Shown in pieces: positions 6,195 to 13,692 of a DNA stretch of 22,220 nt. Position numbers and translations under genes: made by a program. Below the pieces are notes generated by a model, which searched no databases, was not told the origin of the DNA, and saw only the letters and a program-made list of their open reading frames with translations. The DNA is from a virus. The stretch's first letter is position 1. Each line of letters begins with the position of its first letter. Where the stretch lies: the IMG/VR virus record IMGVR_UViG_3300020406_000425, positions 1 through 22,220 of that record; one strand, 5' to 3'.

Positions 6195-7213
6195 TGCGAA
6201 TTAAAATATATGATATAGATATCGATTTAGATAATGAAATCGATTGTAATTACTTTCATGAATATATGTTGTATGAAAAATACAAAAGTCTAGAGTCACT
6301 TGAAGATACTGATATCTATACTAAGATTTTCAAAAAAGATGTTAAAGAAGTTCTTGAAAATAAAATAAAGACAGGTAGTTGGAACTTTGCACAAGACATC
6401 GTTTACTCATATGACGTAGAAAAATTTGAAAATGTAAGTAGTGATTTTACTATGTGTTGGAAAAAGACAACTACAAATCATGATAAACTTATTATACTTT
6501 TGACTAGCTTTGCAGGACATGAAGGTCGTCTTACTAGTCCTCTTACAAATGTAAGTGATAAAATAGTAAATCTAGATACAGATTTATTAATAGTAAATGA
6601 AGACCCTTTGAGATTTCCTGAATCAACATATCCAAGTATGATGGTTCTAGGTTGTAGTGACGAAAATAATACACAAGAAAAAATGTGTAATCAGATTAAA
6701 AGTTATATCAAGAAAGATTATAAAAAAGTTATCATCTATGCAGACTCAAAACATGCCGGTAGTGCATTAAGTATTGGTTATAAATTGAAAGATATAGTTA
6801 CAAATGTTTTTGTTACAGGAGGTATGTCCACATATTCTTGGAACCATTCACCTTGGATTAAAGGATATTTAAAATGGTTGGATAGAGGATATCATTTAAA
6901 GGATCAGAAATATCCTATAACAAATGTTCAAGCAATGTATATAATAAAGTGTTGGAAGTTTAAACAACTAAATGTTGCATCTGAGACTTTAGATCCATTT
7001 AGATTTCTTGCTGATTATCCTAATATACAAGTAAAGTATCTATATGGAAAATATGATAATGAATATGATGAATTTGTTACTTATGTAAAACAGTTTAAAT
7101 GTAATAATATAAGTATTGAACAAATAGACTATAAGATATCAGACAGTCAAACTCACAATATCCGACCTTACGTAGATAGAAACATATTAAAGGGTTTTGT
7201 AGAATCACTTTAA
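6194..7213 (+). CDS. Putative alpha/beta-hydrolase-like protein, partner of the radical SAM enzyme
   Basis: A 339-aa protein that I do not recognise by family. Its middle and C-terminal parts look like an alpha/beta-hydrolase. A strand LIILLTSFAGHEG is at 99-111. A nucleophile-elbow-like turn VIIYADSKHAGSALSIG (179-195) would place a nucleophile at Ser185, although the usual GxSxG is altered to A-D-S-K-H-A-G. A later strand VKYLYGKYDNEYDEF (280-294) could supply Asp288. SQTHNI (318-323) could supply His321, followed by a C-terminal helix. The order Ser-Asp-His and the spacing fit the fold. The first 95 residues are unrelated and acidic. The start is fused to the radical SAM stop (TAATG), so both proteins are probably made together. 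The fold is inferred by eye. Confidence 0.6.
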   Translation: MRIKIYDIDIDLDNEIDCNYFHEYMLYEKYKSLESLEDTDIYTKIFKKDVKEVLENKIKTGSWNFAQDIVYSYDVEKFENVSSDFTMCWKKTTTNHDKLIILLTSFAGHEGRLTSPLTNVSDKIVNLDTDLLIVNEDPLRFPESTYPSMMVLGCSDENNTQEKMCNQIKSYIKKDYKKVIIYADSKHAGSALSIGYKLKDIVTNVFVTGGMSTYSWNHSPWIKGYLKWLDRGYHLKDQKYPITNVQAMYIIKCWKFKQLNVASETLDPFRFLADYPNIQVKYLYGKYDNEYDEFVTYVKQFKCNNISIEQIDYKISDSQTHNIRPYVDRNILKGFVESL

Positions 7214-7990
7214 ATAGTTTTCTAAATCAAGTATATAACCTGGTCTGCTTTCTTTAGTTTTTTCGTATAGTCTTTTAGTATGCCAGTTTAGAACATCCAT
7301 CTTTTTATCATTGTACAACTTCTGATAACTTTCAAATTTTTCTCTGTTTACATCACCATATGATACAATATCTTTTGGAGATAGTTTATCAATATCACTT
7401 ATAATAAAACGTTGTTTTTCTGGGATACATTTTAATATGCCTTTTTGTTTATCTACATGTGCTTTGAATATACTATAGAATGCTTTTAAATCAGTTTTAG
7501 TATCTAGTTTATGTATTCTGCTAGTATAATATTCATTACATGCTACTTTAAATATAGCATCGAATTCTAAAGGTATTGATATAATTTTTGTTTTTGTGTT
7601 TTTAAATTTATTTGTAATTGTTCTATAAATTATAGGATTATCATCAGCAAACCCAATTCTTGGGTGCGTATTAAACAATACTTTTGTTGGAGACACGTTA
7701 TCAAAATGAGGCTGAAACTCTAACCATATTTTATGAGCCAACATAAAATCTGTATAGTTTTCTACATGCTCATATCCGTTTCCTCTTAGTCCTAACGAAT
7801 ATCTATTTCGTTTGACTAGTGAATGTTCTACTTTCCAATATCTTCTATCGTCTTCTAAATCAACATAATCGTCATAGTACCCATCTATAGAGTAAGAAAT
7901 TATACCACATACATAATCCCCATATGTACCTGCATAATATTCTAACAGATGAGTTTCTTGTTCTAATTGGTCAGGTATAATATGTTTCAT
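7205..7990 (-). CDS. Hypothetical protein at the end of the long uvsW operon
   Basis: An unrecognised 261-aa protein. I place the start at the ATG at 7990, which overlaps the phosphoribosyltransferase stop as ATGA, rather than the TTG at 7999. It is soluble and rich in Tyr and Asp. The N-terminal LLEYYAGTYGDYVCGIISYS segment and the central LFNTHPRIGF segment faintly recall P-loop-free sulfotransferase-like phage proteins, but no PAPS-binding motif can be shown, so I assign no function. It is the last gene before the convergent hydrolase gene, whose coding end it overlaps by 9 nt. No terminator hairpin is visible between the two opposed genes. Confidence 0.7.
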   Translation of the reverse strand: MKHIIPDQLEQETHLLEYYAGTYGDYVCGIISYSIDGYYDDYVDLEDDRRYWKVEHSLVKRNRYSLGLRGNGYEHVENYTDFMLAHKIWLEFQPHFDNVSPTKVLFNTHPRIGFADDNPIIYRTITNKFKNTKTKIISIPLEFDAIFKVACNEYYTSRIHKLDTKTDLKAFYSIFKAHVDKQKGILKCIPEKQRFIISDIDKLSPKDIVSYGDVNREKFESYQKLYNDKKMDVLNWHTKRLYEKTKESRPGYILDLENYLK

Positions 7991-8466
7991 TGTTCCCAAG
8001 GAAAGTTAACCCATATTTCACTTTCAGTATCTAATTCTTCATAAAAATAATCTGTATCAACTTTAGAATTTGGATCCATAACAAGTGATGCAAATCTAAC
8101 ATTACCATGCCATGTGTCTTCCCAACCAATTTCTGATGATTTACTCCAGTCATTAATTATCCAGTCTAATGCATCACCGCCTCTATTGATATCATCTATT
8201 ACTAAAATGTTTTTACCTTCAATAGCATCTTTGGCCATTAACTCATTGCTTTCAATATTTTCTTCTAATCCTTCTGCACCTAACTGAACACATAACGTAT
8301 GCATAGGAATATCTGTCAAATGAGATAATATTACTGCTGGAACAAGTCCACCTCTTGTAATACCCACAATATAGTCTGGTCTCCAATTATCTTTATACAT
8401 CTGCATAGCAATATTGTTTATACTTTTATGTACATTATCCCAACTATAATTAATTGACTTATTCAT
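7987..8466 (-). CDS. Purine-type phosphoribosyltransferase (xanthine/hypoxanthine PRTase-like)
   Basis: A type I phosphoribosyltransferase, about 159 aa, which would couple a nucleobase to PRPP in salvage. WRPDYIVGITRGGLVPAVIL (28-47) matches the PPi-loop region of bacterial Gpt/Hpt enzymes. The PRPP-binding loop is ILVIDDINRGGDAL (87-100), with both acidic residues kept but the usual D-T/S-G-x-T replaced by N-R-G-G-D. I choose the ATG at 8466 because a GGAGG Shine-Dalgarno lies 7-8 nt upstream and it overlaps the previous stop by 8 nt. An ATG at 8490 is less well placed. The gene would draw on PRPP from Prs at 1-600. The altered loop could mean a changed substrate. The C-terminal WVNFPWEQ ending resembles PRTases that bind the base with aromatic residues. 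Confidence 0.85.
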   Translation of the reverse strand: MNKSINYSWDNVHKSINNIAMQMYKDNWRPDYIVGITRGGLVPAVILSHLTDIPMHTLCVQLGAEGLEENIESNELMAKDAIEGKNILVIDDINRGGDALDWIINDWSKSSEIGWEDTWHGNVRFASLVMDPNSKVDTDYFYEELDTESEIWVNFPWEQ

Positions 8467-8989
8467 TCTTATCCTCCGGTCCTGGAGCATTTAACATCGC
8501 CTCAGCCGCCTTATATTGTTCATAGATACTTTCTAGTATCTTAAATTCTTTTAGCTTATCAGGGTCTGGTTTTAGTATCTTTAATCTATCTTCTATAGCA
8601 GTTAATCTCTGTTCCATTTCTACTATTGGATCATCACCTGAATCTAGAAAGTCATCAACACCATGTGTAAAACTGTGTGCCGCCGATGTTGAATAAGAAT
8701 GTGTTAGACTTAATGAAGGCATACTTGATGTTGTAATCGTACTTGCCTCTTGTAAACCATATAAAGAATTTGATACATCTAGTTCAAATGTTTGTTCAGT
8801 ATCACATAACCCTTTATACTCATTTGCTAATTTCATGAGTTCCTTATCATCCATTTTATCTCTTTCCTCTTGACTTAGAACAAGTTCTCTTTCTTCATGA
8901 GGTGCACCAAATTCTCTTTGGTAAACTGTTTTCCCACCATCGGGACTTTCATATATATATTTTTTTATCATTTCGTCAACTTCGTCCAT
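8459..8989 (-). CDS. Hypothetical protein with coiled coil
   Basis: I do not recognise this 176-aa acidic protein. A low-complexity Ser/Thr/His region lies at about 85-109 (SSMPSLSLTHSYSTSAAHSF), so this part is probably disordered. A predicted coiled coil follows at about 122-140 (IVEMEQRLTAIEDRLKILKP). The start at 8989 has an AAGGA Shine-Dalgarno located in the end of the upstream gene. It follows the AbrB-like and coiled-coil genes, an order reminiscent of small conserved genes in marine T4-like phages. No enzymatic motif is seen. Confidence 0.75.
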   Translation of the reverse strand: MDEVDEMIKKYIYESPDGGKTVYQREFGAPHEERELVLSQEERDKMDDKELMKLANEYKGLCDTEQTFELDVSNSLYGLQEASTITTSSMPSLSLTHSYSTSAAHSFTHGVDDFLDSGDDPIVEMEQRLTAIEDRLKILKPDPDKLKEFKILESIYEQYKAAEAMLNAPGPEDKNE

Positions 8990-8990
8990 A

Positions 8991-9266
8991 TTATTCTTCC
9001 TTCAAAAGTTTTTTAACCGTAGGTGACAACTTTTCACCTTTGATTCTTTCTCCACGAGCAATATCTTTAGGTTCCTCTGCTAATCTAACTTTTCTTAGAG
9101 CCCAATTACCTTCCTGAGTTTCGTACCACTCAAGTTCATCGTCTTCTTTCCAACCAAGACTTTTTAATACACCAGGAGGCAAATCAAAGTACAATTCTTT
9201 AGTTACAGGATCTTCCTTAACTTGAACTGTTTTTGATGTTTCTCTTGTTATTTTTTTAGTTCCCAT
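8991..9266 (-). CDS. Small AbrB/SpoVT-like DNA-binding-type protein
   Basis: A 91-aa protein. The segment KELYFDLPPGVLKSLGWKED (about 23-42), followed by DELEWYETQEGNWALRK, fits the swapped-hairpin AbrB/MazE fold pattern, in which a strand leads to P-x-x-x-L-x-x-L-G-W-x-x-G-D-x-L. In this family such domains bind DNA as dimers and often act as transition-state regulators or antitoxins. No toxin gene lies next to it, so a regulatory role in phage transcription is more likely. The C-terminus is basic and helical. It starts right after the preceding stop (TAA-ATG) with AGGTAG as ribosome-binding site. The fold assignment is by eye only. Confidence 0.65.
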   Translation of the reverse strand: MGTKKITRETSKTVQVKEDPVTKELYFDLPPGVLKSLGWKEDDELEWYETQEGNWALRKVRLAEEPKDIARGERIKGEKLSPTVKKLLKEE

Positions 9267-9458
9267 TTATCTACCTAAAAACCTTTTAGCCGCATCTATT
9301 GGATTGCGTAAACCTTCGTATGTTTTATCAATAAAATCTATATGTCTACTTAGCTTTTCATTTAAACTTTCTATTCGTTTTAATGCGTTGTCAATTTTTT
9401 CTTCGACTCTTTCTAATCTTTCAATTATTTCTTTATCGTTTTCATTTGCTATTTTCAT
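9267..9458 (-). CDS. Small coiled-coil protein
   Basis: A 63-aa protein whose residues 8-46 form an evident heptad coiled coil (IIERLERVEEKIDNALKRIE, then LNEKLSRHIDFID). It probably oligomerises. No function can be assigned. It lies between the zinc-finger and AbrB-like genes with almost no spacing. Confidence 0.7.
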   Translation of the reverse strand: MKIANENDKEIIERLERVEEKIDNALKRIESLNEKLSRHIDFIDKTYEGLRNPIDAAKRFLGR

Positions 9459-9460
9459 TA

Positions 9461-10132
9461 TTAAATGCCTGCCTTAGTTAATATTTCTTTTACAAATAAT
9501 ACATCATCTTTTCTAACCTCAAATTTTCTTGTCCAAAATGTAGGTTCAAGATATTCATTGATTAAATTTAATTCATGGTCATTGAAACTGTTTATAAGTT
9601 CAACACCAGATACAGAATTAAAAATAATCCAAGGGCTAATGCGTCCGGATTTGATCCAATGTATAGCACGTGGCCTACTAATCTCCCTAAAGAATACATT
9701 ATACGGTCTATCATTTTCTCTTGCCCATTGTTGCATCAATAAGATGCCTCTTTCAGTAGCCCTTTCTGCCGTTTCTTTTTTGTTTAGTTCTCTGATATAA
9801 GTTTCATATACTGCATCAGAACACCATTTATCTAATTTAACACTAGTTGTAATTACAAAATCAATAAAGTTTTCTGGATCTATTGCATTTACATCTAGTA
9901 TATGTTTGCCAAACTTTGTAAATCCTGTGTAGTATTTACTCTTTGCAAATTCTTCATATGTTTTCTTTTTACCACCTTGTGTAGTAAGTTGAAAGAAACG
10001 ATTATAAGCAAGAAAGCCTAGTCTTACATACTTAGAATCCTTATTAACCCATCTGCGTTTTTGTTCACACATATGGGCGGATAGAGTCTTTTCTCTTTTA
10101 AAAACTTTACCACAAAATTTACACTCAAACAT
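9461..10132 (-). CDS. Zinc-finger protein of unknown function
   Basis: A 223-aa protein. The N-terminus carries a zinc-finger-like motif ECKFCGKVFKREKTLSAHMC with Cys4, Cys7, His20 and Cys22 (a C2HC variant of the C2H2 finger), followed by a basic KRRW. The rest is a helical domain, with RPRAIHWIKSGRISPWIIFN at about 153-172. Similar N-terminal fingers on otherwise uncharacterised proteins occur in marine T4-like phages. The finger suggests nucleic acid or protein binding. The start lies 13 nt after the CCA end of tRNA-Arg, so the tRNA must be cut out of this transcript. No HNH or GIY-YIG motif is present, so it is not an evident homing endonuclease. Confidence 0.75.
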   Translation of the reverse strand: MFECKFCGKVFKREKTLSAHMCEQKRRWVNKDSKYVRLGFLAYNRFFQLTTQGGKKKTYEEFAKSKYYTGFTKFGKHILDVNAIDPENFIDFVITTSVKLDKWCSDAVYETYIRELNKKETAERATERGILLMQQWARENDRPYNVFFREISRPRAIHWIKSGRISPWIIFNSVSGVELINSFNDHELNLINEYLEPTFWTRKFEVRKDDVLFVKEILTKAGI

Positions 10133-10145
10133 CTACTATCTCTTT

Positions 10146-10222
10146 TGGCGGACCCGGAGAGATTCGAACTCCCGACATCTTGTTTCGTAGACAAGCACTC
10201 TATCCAGCTGAGTTACGGGTCC
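10146..10222 (-). tRNA. tRNA-Arg(ACG)
   Basis: A 77-nt cloverleaf on the minus strand. The acceptor stem GGACCCG pairs with CGGGTCC, the discriminator is G and the CCA end is encoded. The D arm is ACTC/GAGT. The anticodon stem CTTGT/ACAAG encloses loop CTACGAA, so the anticodon is ACG (Arg, CGN codons after A34 deamination to inosine). The T arm is GGGAG/CTCTC with loop TTCGAAT and one G-U pair. It lies inside the long minus-strand operon. Confidence 0.97.
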
Positions 10223-10228
10223 GTTCGG

Positions 10229-10441
10229 TTATTTCCCTGTTACTTCTGGCACTTTATCTGCCCATGGGAATGAAATCATATCGCCCGACTTTATACCTTT
10301 CATAAGTTCATCTACTCTATCTTCCATAACACCTACCGCAGTACGTATATGCCCTGTATCGTGTGGTTGATATCTAGATTTTTGTACTTCAATTTCTTTT
10401 TGAAGTATATTAATTGTTAATACTAATTCGTCATTTGTCAT
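10229..10441 (-). CDS. Small hypothetical protein before the tRNA
   Basis: A 70-aa soluble protein of no recognised family. I choose the ATG at 10441 because it overlaps the preceding stop as ATGA and has GGAGG 5-6 nt upstream; the ATG at 10453 lies beside that Shine-Dalgarno. The N-terminal half (NDELVLTINILQKEIEVQKS) is amphipathic and likely helical. The stop is 6 nt before the 5' end of tRNA-Arg. Confidence 0.65.
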   Translation of the reverse strand: MTNDELVLTINILQKEIEVQKSRYQPHDTGHIRTAVGVMEDRVDELMKGIKSGDMISFPWADKVPEVTGK

Positions 10442-10689
10442 TCTGCCCTCCATCTAAATTTTTCTGGTATACAGAAATTTCTTCCTATAAGACAAGTATT
10501 ATCGTCTTTGCATACCCTTTCATGTTTACTATTTTCCCAACAATTACTCTTCCATGGGTCTCCATATTTTTGAAGAAATCTATCCCATGTATCGTCTATA
10601 GTCATCATTGCCGTTATTGGAAGCACCATTGTGAGTATAATAATCCACAAAAATGCAATTCCAAATCCTTTATTGTGATATGGTTCCAT
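10438..10689 (-). CDS. Small single-pass membrane protein
   Basis: An 83-aa protein with one hydrophobic segment at about 9-29 (FGIAFLWIIILTMVLPITAM). It is followed by a polar C-terminal part with four Cys (residues 50, 60, 66 and 73) that could form disulfides if periplasmic. It overlaps its upstream neighbour by 20 nt, which is common in this operon. Possible roles include envelope modification or lysis control, but nothing in the sequence decides this. Confidence 0.65.
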   Translation of the reverse strand: MEPYHNKGFGIAFLWIIILTMVLPITAMMTIDDTWDRFLQKYGDPWKSNCWENSKHERVCKDDNTCLIGRNFCIPEKFRWRAE

Positions 10690-10873
10690 CTATATAATCC
10701 TCTACACAAACGTATCCTTTACCAATATCGTCTAAAATACGTTCAGAACGTTTTCTAGCCGCATCTATAAAACAATCTTGATATGAGGTATAATAATTTA
10801 CAGCCTCACCTTGAATGTTTCCATTAGCATGAATACTCACAGTTAACATTATATAACCAAAGATTTCAATCAT
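10670..10873 (-). CDS. Small hypothetical protein with hydrophobic N-terminus
   Basis: A 67-aa protein with a short hydrophobic start (MIEIFGYIMLTVSIHANG) that could be a weak signal or anchor, then Cys34 and Cys56 in YQDCFIDAARKR and YVCVEDYI. The pattern of one early and one late Cys around a helix is common among small exported phage proteins. The start overlaps the previous stop as ATGA, supporting translation by coupling. Function is unknown. Confidence 0.6.
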   Translation of the reverse strand: MIEIFGYIMLTVSIHANGNIQGEAVNYYTSYQDCFIDAARKRSERILDDIGKGYVCVEDYIDGTISQ

Positions 10874-11352
10874 TTCTTTTTCCTTTTCTTTACTAAGCCA
10901 AAAACTTCATCAAGTTCTTTGTCAGTAAGACCAAAATCTTTAGCTATTTGCTTAATATCGTCAATACTGTTAAGACTTCTAAACAAATCTATTTCATCAC
11001 TTTTCATATGTGGAAACATACGTAAAATAAATTGTGAAACATTATCAGTTTTGACTCTTGAATTGGGTGGTTTAATATATTCGTGGAACTGACTTTTTCC
11101 TGTACTAGTTAAACAAAACAACTTCCACAACAATTCAGGATATTTGAACAAGTCTTTATAATACTTGTTTACAAATTCATTTGTGTTTAATAAAACATCT
11201 TCTTTATCTTTACCTTTTGCACTACTGGCGTATCTAAGAAATAACCAACTACTCCATTGTTTCTTTTTTTCTTCACTAAGGTTAGAAAACCAATCAAAAT
11301 CTTTACGATCCATTGCTCCTAACATTTCTTTTAGTGGTATTTTTTCTGCCAT
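10870..11352 (-). CDS. Conserved T4-like phage protein, possibly clamp-loader small subunit-like
   Basis: A 160-aa helical protein with a basic tail (KKRKKK). Segments AMDRKDFDWFSNLSEEKKKQ, WLFLRYASSAKG, NEFVNKYYKDLFKYPELLWK and GKSQFHEYIKPP follow a pattern I associate with a family in marine T4-like phages that is sometimes annotated as a clamp-loader (gp62-type) subunit. No gp44 or gp45 gene is in the window to support that. An AAGGA Shine-Dalgarno precedes the ATG at 11352. It is co-transcribed with uvsW. I consider the protein conserved and the clamp-loader label tentative. Confidence 0.6.
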   Translation of the reverse strand: MAEKIPLKEMLGAMDRKDFDWFSNLSEEKKKQWSSWLFLRYASSAKGKDKEDVLLNTNEFVNKYYKDLFKYPELLWKLFCLTSTGKSQFHEYIKPPNSRVKTDNVSQFILRMFPHMKSDEIDLFRSLNSIDDIKQIAKDFGLTDKELDEVFGLVKKRKKK

Positions 11353-11361
11353 TTTTATTCC

Positions 11362-11865
11362 TTAAAAAAAGTCGTAACTATGTAATACGTCTGGAATTCT
11401 ATTTAAATCTTTAACAAAGTATGCACACTTTGGTTTTGTACCATGTTCCAAAGGAACTGTTAAAATATGACCATATTTCAACTTTGGAAAAAACCATTTT
11501 ACATCTGCAAAAACATTATTTACTTTTATAGGTTCCCAACTCATTGTAAAGCCTCCTAGAGGATTTGTCAATATAGTTTCGAACGGTCTTTCATTAATAC
11601 TTGTAAGAGGCACAAATTCTAGTTCTCCTATATCTCTATCACCTATTAATATATTCCAATCTATTGGCATTTCTATTTGGTGTGGACCAATATTTAAACT
11701 TATACTTGGTGCATTGAATGTTTCTATGAATACTAATGGGATAAAAAAGAAATCTGGATCTGCTTTATCTGTAACATCCATAACGCAATATCTTATATCT
11801 TCTATTTCATTTTCTGGTAAACTGTTCATTTCATAACAGTGATTTTCTGGAGTTAATATTTTCAT
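11362..11865 (-). CDS. Hypothetical protein downstream of uvsW
   Basis: I do not recognise this 167-aa protein. It is soluble, rich in Pro, Phe and Ile, and mostly beta in pattern: repeated short hydrophobic strands such as FFFIPLVFIETF and ILTVPLEHG, and a closing CAYFVKDLNRIPDVL. It begins 2 nt after the uvsW stop, so expression is probably tied to uvsW. It may act in replication or recombination, by context only. Confidence 0.7.
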   Translation of the reverse strand: MKILTPENHCYEMNSLPENEIEDIRYCVMDVTDKADPDFFFIPLVFIETFNAPSISLNIGPHQIEMPIDWNILIGDRDIGELEFVPLTSINERPFETILTNPLGGFTMSWEPIKVNNVFADVKWFFPKLKYGHILTVPLEHGTKPKCAYFVKDLNRIPDVLHSYDFF

Positions 11866-11867
11866 TT

Positions 11868-13313
11868 TTAATAATTGACCTTATCTATAGTAAAAGGATA
11901 TTCAGCTTCCTTGTAATACTTTTTTCTTTCTGTTAAGTGACGCCTACTGAATTTACATCTACTTGTAACGTCCCATATTTGTACAAAATCTTTATCCTTT
12001 GCTATACGAACTCCTCTACCTATTGATTGTATAACACGAACAAAACTTTTACCTGGTTCAAGTAGTACCAGATTAAATATTCTTGGTATATTAATACCTA
12101 CTGCCGCCACACCATAAGTAGCAATAGTTATTGAATTAGTTGCCTCATTTATATCGTCATATGTTTCTTTTCTATCAATTACTTTCATTGATCCTTGGAC
12201 AAATTCAGAACCAGGCAATAGTTCTTGTAATAGATTACCATTACTAATTCTTCCTGTAAGTACCAAAGTATTACCTGTTTTAGATACTTCTTCAATCATA
12301 TTTGCCACATATTTCATACGTGATTTATCTTCTAATAAAAATTTTAACTCACTTTGGTAATTTGGATAATCTGCGGTTTCACCAGTTTGTACAACATTAA
12401 CATGGCATTTTGCCAATACACCTTGGTCTTGTAATTCTTTTGCCGCTAATCTATTAATTACTTCTCCTAGTGAACTTCTTAAAGATGCAGACTCCCAATC
12501 TGTTTTTGGTATGGTTCCTGTTAGTCCCCACCTAATAGGAATATAAGAAAATACACCTGTGAGTAAGTCTTTTAATACTTCTGCTTTAGCCTGATGAACC
12601 TCGTCAACCATAACACATATCACATCCTCAATAAAAGCATCAATATCACCATCACCTGTCTTTGTTCTTTTTAATAAAGAATTTAAACTTTGCCAAGTAC
12701 AGATTGTATGCATCTTTCCGATATCTTTTTTATCACCAAAATATACACCAACGTCTAAGCCACAGTTTTCGTAATCTTCAAATGTTTGTCTTACCAAATC
12801 TTTGTTTGGTACTATGACTATTGTTCTACCATATTTTTCTACAAGTGAACTTAAAGTGGCTGTTATTATAGTCTTTCCTGCGCCAGTGGCGACCTCTTGT
12901 AAGCATTGAGGGTGTTCTATGAACTTATTCACTATATCTACCTGATAGTCTCTTAAACGTATGTTTTGGCCTTCTGATACATGTCCAGCTGGCCATACTG
13001 CATCACCCCAATAATCTTCCTTTATTTTTTCAAATACAAAATCATGTTTTTCTCTTGTATCATTAATTTTTACATCATAGCCTTCCTGTACAATAATAGG
13101 AAGAATATCATCTAACAAATTTAAGAATGTTCTACCACCAACATCACAAAACCTAACTGTTCCATCCCATCTACCAAGTTTATAAGCCGGCATATGATAT
13201 GCATGAGGCAAAAAGAACTTAAGTTTATTAGAACACTTTCTACGTGTAGAAGGATCCAAACCTTCCAGTTTGATATTCACTTCATCTTTAATATTAATAA
13301 TACAATTTTTCAT
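11868..13313 (-). CDS. uvsW: UvsW-like DNA helicase
   Basis: A superfamily 2 helicase of 481 aa (T4 UvsW is about 503). In T4 this enzyme unwinds branched DNA and R-loops, driving the switch from origin- to recombination-dependent replication. Residues 1-100 form the small N-terminal UvsW domain. Motif Q/I is LRDYQVDIV and VATGAGKTI (141-149), motif II is VDEVHQ (236-241), motif III is LTGT (264-267). Motifs V-VI appear as TYGVAAVGINIP and VIQSIGRGVRI. The start overlaps the DUF59 stop as TAATG. It works with the UvsY and UvsX encoded at 20524-22220, although those are in a different operon. The family is certain. Confidence 0.95.
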   Translation of the reverse strand: MKNCIINIKDEVNIKLEGLDPSTRRKCSNKLKFFLPHAYHMPAYKLGRWDGTVRFCDVGGRTFLNLLDDILPIIVQEGYDVKINDTREKHDFVFEKIKEDYWGDAVWPAGHVSEGQNIRLRDYQVDIVNKFIEHPQCLQEVATGAGKTIITATLSSLVEKYGRTIVIVPNKDLVRQTFEDYENCGLDVGVYFGDKKDIGKMHTICTWQSLNSLLKRTKTGDGDIDAFIEDVICVMVDEVHQAKAEVLKDLLTGVFSYIPIRWGLTGTIPKTDWESASLRSSLGEVINRLAAKELQDQGVLAKCHVNVVQTGETADYPNYQSELKFLLEDKSRMKYVANMIEEVSKTGNTLVLTGRISNGNLLQELLPGSEFVQGSMKVIDRKETYDDINEATNSITIATYGVAAVGINIPRIFNLVLLEPGKSFVRVIQSIGRGVRIAKDKDFVQIWDVTSRCKFSRRHLTERKKYYKEAEYPFTIDKVNY

Positions 13314-13654
13314 TAATCCATACGATCCGAATACATGTAATTTAAATAAGCATGACCTTCTTCTGTTAATCTAGAAGGATCCCAAGGAGGATTAAATGTT
13401 ACTTCTACTTTACAATCGATAACATCTTCCACTGTTAAAGCCGCACCCTTAACATCATTAACTATCATATCAGCCGCAGGGCAAAATGCACTTGTTAATG
13501 ACATTGTAATATTACTGTATTTTTTACCATCTGCCATTTCTCCTACAATAATATCATAAATTAATCCAAGATTATAAACGTCACAACCCATTTCAGGATC
13601 CTGTACACCTTTTAGATTCTCAATAATCTTACTTTTTGTTTCTTCAATATTCAT
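13313..13654 (-). CDS. DUF59/MIP18 (SufT/PaaD-like) Fe-S assembly-type protein
   Basis: A 113-aa protein of the FeS_assembly_P (DUF59) family, whose members assist iron-sulfur cluster assembly or transfer. Family signatures are VQDPEMGCDVYNLGLIYDI (17-35), LTSAFCPAADMI (53-64, with Cys58 at the conserved position) and VTFNPPWDPSRLTEEG (85-100). I place the start at the ATG at 13654 rather than 13747, because the latter would read through a promoter and a terminator and encode an atypical hydrophobic leader. The gene leads the uvsW operon. A client cannot be named, but radical SAM and other Fe-S proteins in the phage are candidates. No Shine-Dalgarno is seen, and the -10 box lies 9 nt upstream, so the mRNA may be leaderless. 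Confidence 0.88.
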   Translation of the reverse strand: MNIEETKSKIIENLKGVQDPEMGCDVYNLGLIYDIIVGEMADGKKYSNITMSLTSAFCPAADMIVNDVKGAALTVEDVIDCKVEVTFNPPWDPSRLTEEGHAYLNYMYSDRMD

Positions 13655-13663
13655 AATATATAG

Positions 13664-13692
13664 ATTATAACACAAAAATATTGGAAATGCAA
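13664..13692 (-). promoter_or_regulatory. Sigma70-like promoter of the DUF59-uvsW operon
   Basis: Minus strand TTGCAT (13692-13687), a 17-nt spacer and a perfect TATAAT (13669-13664). Initiation is predicted at about 13657, within a few bases of the ATG at 13654. It sits directly after the terminator of the AAA+ gene. Confidence 0.7.
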
